Shown: positions 25,270-32,756 of the stretch, one piece after another
Numbering within the stretch: the stretch's first letter is position 1
Layout: each line of letters starts with the position of its first letter
DNA from: a virus
Reading direction: 5' to 3' (one strand)
IMG/VR virus record: IMGVR_UViG_3300036770_003738
Span: 20,593 to 84,592 of that record
DNA length: 64,000 nt
Notes under the pieces: model-generated
Told to the model about the DNA's origin: nothing
Database searches by the model: none
Seen by the model: only the letters and a program-made list of their open reading frames with translations
Position numbers and translations under genes: made by a program

Positions 25270-26592
25270 TTAACCGCCGTTGTCGGCTCTGGGTTTAAGC
25301 AACTCACTGAGACTCTGACGACTTGGAATGGCGCCGCGGTCTGTGGTGTTGACAGTTGCTGTGTTGTTGACAAAGCTAGAACGCAGTGTCTTGTTGTCTG
25401 GACCGTTGTTAAGATCAGTCCGAACACTGTCTTCAATCTTGACCCAACGAACACCGTCATATCGGAACAAACGATTGGGTCTATAATCCAGTCGCAACAC
25501 ATATTGACCAGCTACAGGATTGGGAGGAAAAGCCACTCCTTGAGTAACCGGAAGACCGTTAGGAGCAATCTCGTCGCTGCCAGTGAGATAGCCCATGGTA
25601 TAACCTTCGGCACGTGGGGTAGTACCTTGTCCACCTTGGGTACCGTCTACAGTAGTTGAACTATCTGTGGTCATACCTACTTCTTCAGCTAGTGCAGGCT
25701 GATCGTTTAGCAGAGTTGGAACAATATAAAACTTAGTGGTGTCGTAGCCACTGAGAGGAACTTCGATGTCTGCTTGTGTGAGAATAGCGTCGTTGATTTC
25801 GGTGTCTTTGGTTCTAGTACCTTGAACATCAGCAACAGTAGGCGGTGTGTACTCTTGCCAATATGTTGTATTAGAAATATCAATGTCGGCCGGAGTATTG
25901 ATCTGAGCTTGATAATAGGTATCGCCGTAGTTTACAATACTTCCAGCAGGGTAATAATTGCCATTGTCCCAGATTTGCTCACTGACAAAAGGTTTGTTAG
26001 TAATAGAGTTGTATTCCTGTGCGTCAGTGAGAGGCGTTGCCTTCACACGCCATAAGTGAGGTAACCAAGTTACAGAAAAGCCTTCGCTAGCATAAGCAGC
26101 ATCTTGTATCACATAGTACTTAGGCAGTGCAGCAGGCAGTGTTGAATTTAATGGGTTGTAGTCTTTGAGATTTGGAACTTCGATCACGTCACCACTCATG
26201 AGCTTCCGTCCAAAAGTGTCAATCATGTCGTTGTAGTGGAAGGTGATAAACAAAGTATCATTGTTCAAAAACAAACCAAACTGTGTCAAGTCAAAGTCCA
26301 CGTCTTGAGTATTGTAAACCCCCCGCATGACGTAAATGTCAGGATCGTACACTCGGTCTCTGTTTTCTAGCAACAGCAGATCTTGAATGTTGAGTGGGCT
26401 CAGTGTTTCGTAAACTGGTTGAGTTGCGTCAGCATTGCCACTAAGTGCAGAATCTTCCCCTCCGGTTTGCGGACCCATGTACTTGTGGACATAAAGGTCT
26501 AAACCGCCAACAGTGTACATTTCACTGATTGTGCGGTCCAAAAATTGATAATCTCTGGTGCGATTGGGACGATATAGACTTAAACGTGGCAT
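25270..26592 (-). CDS. gp14: Neck protein (T4 gp14-like)
   Basis: Together with gp13 this protein forms the neck that lets finished heads bind tails. Recognisable features are TISEMYTVGGLDLYVHKYMGP near the N-terminus, then VYDPDIYVMRGVYNTQDVDFDL, FITFHYNDMIDTFGRKLMSGDVIEVP. The 440-aa length is much more than T4 gp14 (256 aa); the added part has YYPAGSIVNYGDTYYQA and RLDYRPNRLFRYDGVRWVKI aromatic modules. I chose the Met at 26592, not one 72 codons upstream, because the family-like sequence starts there and a CATAAATA box lies 8 bases before it. Confidence 0.78.
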   Translation of the reverse strand: MPRLSLYRPNRTRDYQFLDRTISEMYTVGGLDLYVHKYMGPQTGGEDSALSGNADATQPVYETLSPLNIQDLLLLENRDRVYDPDIYVMRGVYNTQDVDFDLTQFGLFLNNDTLFITFHYNDMIDTFGRKLMSGDVIEVPNLKDYNPLNSTLPAALPKYYVIQDAAYASEGFSVTWLPHLWRVKATPLTDAQEYNSITNKPFVSEQIWDNGNYYPAGSIVNYGDTYYQAQINTPADIDISNTTYWQEYTPPTVADVQGTRTKDTEINDAILTQADIEVPLSGYDTTKFYIVPTLLNDQPALAEEVGMTTDSSTTVDGTQGGQGTTPRAEGYTMGYLTGSDEIAPNGLPVTQGVAFPPNPVAGQYVLRLDYRPNRLFRYDGVRWVKIEDSVRTDLNNGPDNKTLRSSFVNNTATVNTTDRGAIPSRQSLSELLKPRADNGG

Positions 26593-26600
26593 AGTAATAC

Positions 26601-26608
26601 TATTTATG
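26601..26608 (-). promoter_or_regulatory. Late promoter box CATAAATA, short spacing
   Basis: On the minus strand CATAAATA ends 8 bases before the gp14-like ATG, without a Shine-Dalgarno sequence. The predicted transcript would begin about 3 bases before the start codon. Confidence 0.6.
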
Positions 26609-26614
26609 TACCGG

Positions 26615-26643
26615 TTGACCACAAATTGAGCAAGTGCTATAAT
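26615..26643 (+). promoter_or_regulatory. Sigma70-like promoter TTGACC-17-TATAAT
   Basis: TTGACC (26615-26620) and TATAAT (26638-26643) are separated by exactly 17 bases, with TGC directly before the -10. A leader ending in AACAAGGAGCCC follows, leading to the ATG at 26669. The promoter is divergent from the gp14 late box. Confidence 0.88.
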
Positions 26644-26668
26644 TACAGCATACAAACAAGGAGCCCAA

Positions 26669-27808
26669 ATGGTTGCTGTAGCAAAAAGTATTAAACCTTT
26701 GAATCCCCGTAGTCCTGACACCAAATACGTTGGGGACGAACCCCTGTGGCGCAGCCAACCCACAGAAAACCGTTTTGCTGAACTTACACGAGCATTTAAC
26801 TGGTACAACTACTTCTATGGCAAAAAAGAAGCCAAAGACTTTGTAGTTGCTTATCTTGAAACTCAAAACAAGGCCAAAGAAGCCAAACAAATTCGCAGTC
26901 TTAGCGATAGTCAAATGCGTCTAACTACAGGTTGGTTGTGCCGTATGACCCTTATGGGACTGCAACTTGACGAGCACGAGCAAATCAAACTGGATAACTT
27001 GATTGCCGATCTGCTGTCTATCAAAGCAGAAGCAAAAAAAGAAGCAGAAACCGCAGAAGACACTCAACCCAAAGTTACGATCCAGGATCGCCTGCGTGAA
27101 AAAGTAAGCGAGTGCGCCGGGGAGCTGGACGGTTTGTTTGATGACTTTGTGGTCGCTGGCGCCAAAATGTCTGCAGACTGGAAGCCTATTGCTACTATCC
27201 GCGGTATGAACGTAGCACCACAAATGGTGTCTACTATTGCTAGTATCTGGCAACAAAAACTTGACGAGTTTACAGCCGTACAAGAAGGCAAGGATGCCCA
27301 ATTGGTCGAAGCATACAGCAACTACAACAAGATTCAACTGCGTAACATCATCAAGTTTTGCGAGCAAGTTATTGCAGACTGCGGTTCTTACGTGCAGATT
27401 AAAAAGGTTGAACGCAAGCCACGCAAAGTCAAGGCAGTGCCGCCGGAGAAAAAGGCTGCTAAGTTTAAGATTTGTGCTGAATTTGCTGAACTCAAACTCA
27501 AGAGTCTCCCGGCTGCACAACTAGTGGACAAGAGCGAAGCCTGGTTGTATGACACCAAAAAGCGCAAGTTGATCCACGTGGTAGCCGACGAGTATGCCAA
27601 GGTGTTTACGGTTAAAAACAATGCCGTGATCGGGTTTAGCACCGTGGAAACACAGCAAAAGACTCTGCGCAAGCCAGCAGAGCAACTTAAACCCATACTA
27701 ACAGCAGGCAAGCCAGCAGCACGTAAAGCCTACAAGGACATCAAGGCCACTGAAACTGCCTGGAACGGGCGCGGCAGTGAGAACCTTGTGGTCATCAGAG
27801 CTTGGTAA
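26669..27808 (+). CDS. Conserved phage protein, early-type promoter
   Basis: I do not recognise a function for this 379-aa protein. It begins with VAVAKSIKPLNPRSPDTKYVGDEP and has a charged, Lys/Glu/Ala-rich helical middle (about residues 100-160) and a basic Lys-rich stretch near residues 245-275 (RKPRKVKAVPPEKKAAKFK). It ends with ETAWNGRGSENLVVIRAW, reminiscent of proteins in other aquatic T4-like phages. The basic character could suit nucleic acid binding, but nothing is diagnostic. It has its own strong host-type promoter and a GGAG ribosome site, unlike the surrounding late genes, so it is probably expressed early. Confidence 0.7.
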   Translation: MVAVAKSIKPLNPRSPDTKYVGDEPLWRSQPTENRFAELTRAFNWYNYFYGKKEAKDFVVAYLETQNKAKEAKQIRSLSDSQMRLTTGWLCRMTLMGLQLDEHEQIKLDNLIADLLSIKAEAKKEAETAEDTQPKVTIQDRLREKVSECAGELDGLFDDFVVAGAKMSADWKPIATIRGMNVAPQMVSTIASIWQQKLDEFTAVQEGKDAQLVEAYSNYNKIQLRNIIKFCEQVIADCGSYVQIKKVERKPRKVKAVPPEKKAAKFKICAEFAELKLKSLPAAQLVDKSEAWLYDTKKRKLIHVVADEYAKVFTVKNNAVIGFSTVETQQKTLRKPAEQLKPILTAGKPAARKAYKDIKATETAWNGRGSENLVVIRAW

Positions 27809-27811
27809 GTA
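27804..27811 (+). promoter_or_regulatory. Variant late promoter box GGTAAGTA, short spacing
   Basis: GGTAAGTA (one mismatch to TAAATA) ends 4 bases before the ATG at 27816. There is no Shine-Dalgarno sequence. The box overlaps the stop codon of the preceding gene. The same TAAGTA variant precedes the gene at 2686. Confidence 0.42.
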
Positions 27812-27815
27812 ACTG

Positions 27816-28715
27816 ATGCATGAGATTACAAACAAAGTTGATTTTTATATTACTAATGTTTGTAATCTCACCTGCGAAGGGTGCAACAGGTTCAACAATC
27901 ACGATTTTCGAGGATGGCAACGCTGGAGTGATTATCGAGCACAGTACGAACAATGGGGTGAGTTGGTTCGATTAAAATCTGCAACTATCATGGGAGGCGA
28001 GCCTTTTTTGAATCCGACATTAGTGGATTGGATACAAGGAATCAATCGTATATTCGGCATTGACGTTCAAGTTCTCACTAACGGTACTAGGTTCAGACAG
28101 TCACAGCACTTGTACGATGCAATGTTGTATCGTTCAACACGCACAAGAGCAATGAACCACATTGGAGTAAGTCTTCATAATCTTGCAGATCAAGAAGAAA
28201 TACTTGATAGTATTCGATCATTCTTTCCTGGCTCATTTAATGAGTACCCTAAAGGACATCTAGCAAACCGTTGGGGGTCAGACTGGTATTTTGTTGACAA
28301 TAACGGAGTAATGGTCAATGTGTATGTTGTTAACAAATTTGTTAATTCGTCGGTGATCCCACAATGGCAAGTCAACGGCGGAATTAAAAAACAATACACA
28401 CTACATAATAGCGATCCAGTAGAGGCGCACCAGGCTTGCGCTTTTGCAAAATTTAAATCATATCATTTCATTCGTGGAAAATTGTACAAATGCGGTCCAG
28501 TAGCTCTCTTGCCCGAGTTTGATCAACAACATCAGCTTACAATAACTGATGCTGATAGAAATTTAATGAGTTCATATCAACCATTGTCAACTGACAACTT
28601 TGATCATTACCACAAAGAATTTTTTGATCACATAGATAAGCCTATTTCACAATGTAAATTTTGCCCTACTGAGCCTAAATTCAGAATAATTGCACCGATT
28701 CGCAAAGGGCTGTAA
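27816..28715 (+). CDS. Radical SAM protein
   Basis: The 299-aa protein has the radical SAM cluster-binding motif C-x3-C-x2-C at Cys16, Cys20 and Cys23 (CNLTCEGC), followed by MGGEPFLNP (SAM-binding GGE motif near residue 61) and VQVLTNGT. Later cysteines (CAFAKF, YKCGP and QCKFCP) may bind an auxiliary cluster of SPASM or twitch type. Such enzymes use a [4Fe-4S] cluster and SAM to make a 5'-deoxyadenosyl radical for modifying peptides, sugars or nucleic acids; the substrate is unknown. Its stop overlaps the next start (TAATG), so it is coupled with a glycosyltransferase-like gene. Confidence 0.88.
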   Translation: MHEITNKVDFYITNVCNLTCEGCNRFNNHDFRGWQRWSDYRAQYEQWGELVRLKSATIMGGEPFLNPTLVDWIQGINRIFGIDVQVLTNGTRFRQSQHLYDAMLYRSTRTRAMNHIGVSLHNLADQEEILDSIRSFFPGSFNEYPKGHLANRWGSDWYFVDNNGVMVNVYVVNKFVNSSVIPQWQVNGGIKKQYTLHNSDPVEAHQACAFAKFKSYHFIRGKLYKCGPVALLPEFDQQHQLTITDADRNLMSSYQPLSTDNFDHYHKEFFDHIDKPISQCKFCPTEPKFRIIAPIRKGL

Positions 28716-29785
28716 TGTTTCAAGATCAATTTTATCAAATACATCAAAGCGAAGCATTTAAAATTAGTCAGTGCATGCAACACGAACATGCCCTGGCTAA
28801 CTTTTTTTCGAGCCTGCTAACCAACCTAGGTTATAGCACTGTTGATCCTGTTAGAAGAATTTGGAAACGTGCTAACAAAACTGTGATCGTTTGTTTAGCA
28901 GATGACTTCAATATCTGTGGAGCAGACCTTTCAAAATCAGCTGATCAGTGGTTTGATGTTGACACCACGATAATAACAGATAACTTTATAACTGCCCCCA
29001 CGCAATATCGAGTTCTGCAATTACCAACTAGTTATTTTGGAATATTTGGCTACACACCCCATCAGCAACATTACGACCCGCAAAAAAGATTTCACTTTTC
29101 TGTAAATCGTCTCGACACTCAACGACAACTGATCTTGTTTGAATTACTAGGTCAAAGCGGTGGACTTGATCAAGTACTTGACCAAGACTACATAAATTTC
29201 AACGCTATGAATCCTGGAAGCATCAACGATACTGTTGAAGATATTCAGACCAATTTTAAAAAATCTTGGGAGCCGGTAGCAAACTTTTATAGTGATACTT
29301 ACAATCAAGACATGTCAGCAGTAGTCAGATTGCTGCCTGTACGCAATCACACACTATCTATTGAGCAAGCTAACGTCGGTGCCTATTTAAATTTAGTAGT
29401 TGAAACATATGCTGGAAATACCACAGTTACATTCAGCGAAAAAACATTTAGGTCCTTGGTAACACCGAGTCCGTGGACTTTGTTTGCTGCTCGCGGTGCA
29501 GTTGAATACATCAAAAATTTAGGATTTGATGTTATGCTGGATCTAATAGATCATAGTTATGACAGTGACATGCACGACCATTGGCCTGGTAATTCTAGAA
29601 TAAAAAAATATATTTCATCTAGCATACAGCAATATCAACATTTAACCACCTTGTCCAAGGAACATATTGCAAACAGAGCCACGATTGCTGCCAAACATAA
29701 TCAGCAACTTTTACAAAAAATGAAGATAAATTGGCCTCGTGACTTTGCTGCTTGGCTCCCTGAAGTGATAGCTCAGCTTGAATAA
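28715..29785 (+). CDS. Glycosyltransferase-like protein, paralogue of 2686-3618
   Basis: The 356-aa product shares the arrangement of the protein at 2686-3618: FHFSVNRLDTQRQLILFELLG matches its LNNRPRPHR region, and NLVVETYAG, then FSEKTFRSLVTP, AVEYIKNLGFDVM, and DHSYD matches its C-terminal half. This resembles phage and viral proteins related to exostosin or GT10 transferases. A sugar transfer role is inferred, and the catalytic residues cannot be assigned. It is translationally coupled to the radical SAM gene by TAATG, which suggests that the two work on the same molecule. The next gene, gp13, has its own late promoter. Confidence 0.5.
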   Translation: MFQDQFYQIHQSEAFKISQCMQHEHALANFFSSLLTNLGYSTVDPVRRIWKRANKTVIVCLADDFNICGADLSKSADQWFDVDTTIITDNFITAPTQYRVLQLPTSYFGIFGYTPHQQHYDPQKRFHFSVNRLDTQRQLILFELLGQSGGLDQVLDQDYINFNAMNPGSINDTVEDIQTNFKKSWEPVANFYSDTYNQDMSAVVRLLPVRNHTLSIEQANVGAYLNLVVETYAGNTTVTFSEKTFRSLVTPSPWTLFAARGAVEYIKNLGFDVMLDLIDHSYDSDMHDHWPGNSRIKKYISSSIQQYQHLTTLSKEHIANRATIAAKHNQQLLQKMKINWPRDFAAWLPEVIAQLE

Positions 29786-29788
29786 ATA
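29781..29788 (+). promoter_or_regulatory. Late promoter box AATAAATA
   Basis: AATAAATA ends 18 bases before the gp13-like ATG at 29807; a GGAG ribosome site lies between. It is a leadered late promoter in contrast to the short-spaced boxes elsewhere. Confidence 0.65.
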
Positions 29789-29806
29789 TAAGCAACGGAG
29801 TCCCTT

Positions 29807-30568
29807 ATGGCTGAAAATACACTACCTCAACTCAAGCAAGATCTCATTGATTATGTGGGCTTGATGTTGGGAAACCAAATTGTTGACATTGAACTTGACC
29901 CTGCGCACTTTGAAGCTGCTTATCAAAAAACAATAGGCACCTTCCGTCAACGAAGCAATGCTGCTTATGAAGAAGCGTATATTTTTATGGAGTTGATGAC
30001 AGACATCAACATCTATACTTTGCCCCAAGAAGTTACCAGTGTACGCCAAATTTTCCGTAGAACTTTTGGTGATGCCACTGGACCTTTTGCTAGTAACTTT
30101 GATCCGTTTGCACAAGCTAGTATCAACGTTTATCTCATGAACTTCAACGTAGCAGGCGGACTTGCGACCTATGACTTTTACAGTCAATATGTGGAATTGG
30201 CAGCCAAGATGTTTGGTGGATTCATGAACTACACATGGAATCCGGTTACTAAGAAGTTGCAGTTGATCCGAGATCCAAAAAACACAGGCGAAAATGTATT
30301 ATTGTGGGTGTGGCAACTCAAGCCTGAGATTCAACTGCTGAGCGACTATCAATCAGGTCAATGGATACGTGATTACATGGTTGCTTCTAGCAAAATGATC
30401 ATTGGCGAAGCTCGAGAAAAGTTTGGAACCATTGCTGGACCGCAGGGCGGCGGCAGTTTGAATGGTGCTGCTATGAAAGCCGAAGCTCAAACACAAATGG
30501 ATGCGCTAATCGAACAACTCAAAATGTACGTGGACGGGAGTCAGCCTCTGACTTGGGTAATTGGCTAA
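29807..30568 (+). CDS. gp13: Neck protein (T4 gp13-like)
   Basis: This gene encodes the head-completion protein that forms the neck with gp14. The 253-aa length fits the family (T4 gp13 about 309 aa). Characteristic stretches are LKQDLIDYVGLMLGNQIVDIELDP at the start, RQRSNAAYEEAYIFMEL, LPQEVTSVRQIFRRTFG and, near the end, YMVASSKMIIGEAREKFG. The gene is on the plus strand although its partners gp14 and gp15 are on the minus strand about 3 kb upstream, unlike the co-linear 13-14-15 order in T4. Confidence 0.82.
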   Translation: MAENTLPQLKQDLIDYVGLMLGNQIVDIELDPAHFEAAYQKTIGTFRQRSNAAYEEAYIFMELMTDINIYTLPQEVTSVRQIFRRTFGDATGPFASNFDPFAQASINVYLMNFNVAGGLATYDFYSQYVELAAKMFGGFMNYTWNPVTKKLQLIRDPKNTGENVLLWVWQLKPEIQLLSDYQSGQWIRDYMVASSKMIIGEAREKFGTIAGPQGGGSLNGAAMKAEAQTQMDALIEQLKMYVDGSQPLTWVIG

Positions 30569-30581
30569 AGGACAGACTCTA

Positions 30582-31289
30582 ATGGTTGGTTGCAGTTTTA
30601 TGTCAAGACTGCAGACTAGACACCCAGGCGACATGGGAATAAATGCTGCAAAGTATCATGTGTTGGCCAGCCCAGGTTCAGGCAACCAGGCTATTGCTGC
30701 AAGAACACAATACCAACTGGCACAAGAGCATTACGATCATGTGGTGGTGTTATGGTCCGGCATCAACAGAATTGATTTCCCAGTTAGTGAAGAACTGCAA
30801 CGCACACAACATAACAATCCCGAAGGCGATTGGGTAGCCAGTTGCAATATTGGACAAGCAGCTTGGTATCATTCCGGTGGCTTTTTGGGCACAGGAGTAT
30901 TTGGTGCAGTGCCAGAACCTGTGCAAATCTTCATGCGAGCACAGTACCTGGGCTCAGAACCCAACAGCAAATATCTAAGCGAACTCACGCTGTCTAGCAT
31001 AGTGAGCTTGCAGAGTCTCCTGCAAGCTCGAGGTATCACTTACCAAATGGCGTTTATATACAATACCCAACATGGTGATGTGGGACGCCAACAAGAGCAT
31101 GCTCACGGCAAATTAAATCACGATTCTCCACTAGATCGATTGGTAGATTGGGACAAATTCAATATGAGCAGCAATCCTTATGAGTGGGCCATGCGTCGAG
31201 ATCAGCTAGAAGGAGACCAATATCACCCTACCAGAAACGCCATGATTGAATGGTTCCGTGAGCAAATGCACATTGACATGACCCAGTAA
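30582..31289 (+). CDS. SGNH/GDSL-type hydrolase-like protein
   Basis: The 235-aa product has the blocks of an SGNH hydrolase: GCSFM at residues 3-7 (nucleophile Ser), GSGNQ near residue 34, LWSGIN near residue 60, and a C-terminal DQYHPT (Asp and His). These enzymes remove acyl or acetyl groups from glycans or lipids. The start is placed at ATG 30582, with AAAGGA 9 bases before it, not at an upstream TTG (30561). A sigma70-like promoter for the next gene overlaps its end. The phage has a second SGNH-like gene at 45663. Confidence 0.68.
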   Translation: MVGCSFMSRLQTRHPGDMGINAAKYHVLASPGSGNQAIAARTQYQLAQEHYDHVVVLWSGINRIDFPVSEELQRTQHNNPEGDWVASCNIGQAAWYHSGGFLGTGVFGAVPEPVQIFMRAQYLGSEPNSKYLSELTLSSIVSLQSLLQARGITYQMAFIYNTQHGDVGRQQEHAHGKLNHDSPLDRLVDWDKFNMSSNPYEWAMRRDQLEGDQYHPTRNAMIEWFREQMHIDMTQ

Positions 31290-31301
31290 ATCTGCTATAC
31301 T
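31273..31301 (+). promoter_or_regulatory. Sigma70-like promoter TTGACA-17-TATACT, leaderless
   Basis: TTGACA (31273-31278) and TATACT (31296-31301) are 17 bases apart with TGC before the -10. The ATG at 31308 lies 6 bases after the -10, the usual distance to the first transcribed base, so the mRNA should be leaderless. Confidence 0.82.
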
Positions 31302-31307
31302 TGCTGC

Positions 31308-31832
31308 ATGGCTGATTTAATGATTGACTTAGAAGGACTAGCAACTGGTCCTGATACCTGTATTCTTACTATTGCTGCTCAGAGCTTTGATCCTTTTGGG
31401 CGAGGCTATTATGAGCAATCATACTATGCTCGAGTCACACTAGAGAGCCAAGAAAATCGTGCCATTGATCAAGGTACTATTGACTGGTGGGCCACCCAAC
31501 CAGCAGTTGTTCGGGAAGAAGCCTTTGCTGAGGAAGACCGCATACCGCTAGATCAAGCACTGGATGAACTAGGTCGACTGATCTGGCACTCTAACAGAGT
31601 CTGGGCACAAGGACCTACATACGATATGAACATTCTAGAGCATGCTTATAAAAGCTACCACAAACCCTTGCCCTGGAAATACTACATGGTGAGAGACAGC
31701 CGCACAGTATTCAGTCTTTGGCCAGACCAACCTATTCCTCCTACTAGCCATCATGCTCTCGAAGACTGTCGCAGACAGATTGGCATGCTACAACACACAC
31801 TCAGACATCTCAACGTAACTGCACTCAAATGA
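31308..31832 (+). CDS. DnaQ-like 3'-5' exonuclease (DexA/DUF5051-like)
   Basis: This 174-aa protein has the acidic residues of a DEDD exonuclease: MIDLEGL (Asp7, Glu9), GPTYDMNIL (Asp near residue 105) and HHALEDC (His and Asp near residues 147-151), consistent with a DEDDh type. The DQGTIDWWATQ stretch is typical of the RNase T or Rv2179c-like family and T4 DexA. It probably degrades DNA or RNA ends, either for host DNA breakdown or RNA turnover. It overlaps the next gene by ATGA and has its own sigma70-like promoter, suggesting early or middle expression. Confidence 0.8.
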   Translation: MADLMIDLEGLATGPDTCILTIAAQSFDPFGRGYYEQSYYARVTLESQENRAIDQGTIDWWATQPAVVREEAFAEEDRIPLDQALDELGRLIWHSNRVWAQGPTYDMNILEHAYKSYHKPLPWKYYMVRDSRTVFSLWPDQPIPPTSHHALEDCRRQIGMLQHTLRHLNVTALK

Positions 31833-32398
31833 CCTTACCAAAACTGCTTATTATTGGCAATGCTCGTCACGGCAAAGACACAGTATGCGACATTCTCAAA
31901 CAAGAATTTGGCTACAACTTTAGATCTAGCTCAGACTTTTGTGCTGAAAAGTTTATCTATGCAGCGCTCAAAGATCGGTATGGCTATGCCACTTATGAGC
32001 AGTGTTTTGAGGACAGACACAATCACCGCGCTGAATGGTATGACATGATTCATGATTACTGCCGAGATGACTATGCTAGATTGGGACGAGAAATCTTTGC
32101 CGAAAATGAAATCTATTGTGGCCTGCGCAACAAATCAGAGTTCCATGCCATGAAGAACACAGGTGTTTTTGATCATGCTATTTGGGTAGATCGTAGTGAT
32201 CACTTGCCTCAAGAAGACAAGAGCAGCATGAGCCTAGAAATTTGGATGGCCGACTATGTGATTGACAACAACGGAACGCTAGCTGATTTGCAACGCAACA
32301 CTAGAGAGCTGGTTACACGTCTGGTTGCAAATCACCAGGCCGCCATACAGAATCAGACTTTGATAAATCGACTTCGCAGTTACGGCACACAGTTTTGA
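31829..32398 (+). CDS. P-loop kinase, deoxynucleoside monophosphate kinase-like (T4 gp1-like)
   Basis: The 189-aa protein begins with LLIIGNARHGKDTVCDIL; GNARHGKD (residues 10-17) is a P-loop of the dNMP kinase type. RSSSDFCAEKFIY and ARLGREIFAENEIYCGLRNKSEF fit the substrate-binding region of this family, and HAIWVDRSDHLP is a later conserved stretch. It would phosphorylate dNMPs released from host DNA, which matches its coupling to an exonuclease by an ATGA overlap. The last 86 bases of the gene overlap the end of the opposite-strand HNH-like gene. Confidence 0.7.
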   Translation: MTLPKLLIIGNARHGKDTVCDILKQEFGYNFRSSSDFCAEKFIYAALKDRYGYATYEQCFEDRHNHRAEWYDMIHDYCRDDYARLGREIFAENEIYCGLRNKSEFHAMKNTGVFDHAIWVDRSDHLPQEDKSSMSLEIWMADYVIDNNGTLADLQRNTRELVTRLVANHQAAIQNQTLINRLRSYGTQF

Positions 32399-32660
32399 GA
32401 TTTTTAGACTCGCAATGAGCTAGATTTCCGTCTGCATGATACACCAGCATCTGTGCTGAATAGCGGGCCCTGAACCCGCAGCGATCACAGATCATCTTCT
32501 TTTTGTACCCAGCTGATTCCCAGCTGGGTTTTCTTTTGGGCAGTTTTTTTGCCTTGCGAATACAGTTTTCACATCTGCTACGATAGTGTACCACATCATC
32601 ACGGCGATAGTTTACAGCACAAGGACGTTGGTTACATACAGGACAAGTGGGTCTATTCAT
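32313..32660 (-). CDS. Zinc-binding HNH-like endonuclease
   Basis: The 115-aa product has cysteine pairs CPVC, CENC and CDRC, then the pattern HADGNLAHC, NLKTVCRNC, which resembles the HNH domains of small phage endonucleases (His-x-Asp-Gly and following Asn-Leu). I chose the ATG at 32660 because CPVC begins at once and an AATAAATA box ends 4 bases upstream, rather than a Met 31 codons earlier. It may be a free-standing homing type or DNA-processing endonuclease. Its 3' end lies over the end of the dNMP-kinase-like gene for 86 bases. Confidence 0.65.
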   Translation of the reverse strand: MNRPTCPVCNQRPCAVNYRRDDVVHYRSRCENCIRKAKKLPKRKPSWESAGYKKKMICDRCGFRARYSAQMLVYHADGNLAHCESKNLKTVCRNCEVDLSKSDSVWRPGDLQPDV

Positions 32661-32664
32661 GGGG

Positions 32665-32672
32665 TATTTATT
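32665..32672 (-). promoter_or_regulatory. Late promoter box AATAAATA, short spacing
   Basis: On the minus strand AATAAATA is followed by CCCC and the ATG at 32660. No Shine-Dalgarno sequence is present, so the predicted transcript is leaderless. Confidence 0.58.
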
Positions 32673-32721
32673 GGTGGACCTTTGCAAAGGGCAGCGTAGA
32701 ACCGCCTTTTTTGAATATACC

Positions 32722-32729
32722 CATAAATA
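32722..32729 (+). promoter_or_regulatory. Late promoter box CATAAATA
   Basis: CATAAATA ends 27 bases before the sheath gene ATG, with an AAAAGGA ribosome site between. It forms a divergent late promoter pair with the box at 32665. Confidence 0.7.
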
Positions 32730-32756
32730 TCTACAACTTGAAAAGGAAACCACAAG

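Noticed and set aside
25173-25502. 109-codon frame spanning the gp14-gp15 junction on the minus strand
   Set aside because: It is out of frame with both recognised proteins and has no ribosome site.
30561-30581. TTG start for the SGNH-like protein
   Set aside because: ATG 30582 has AAAGGA at good spacing and the catalytic GCSFM block follows at once.
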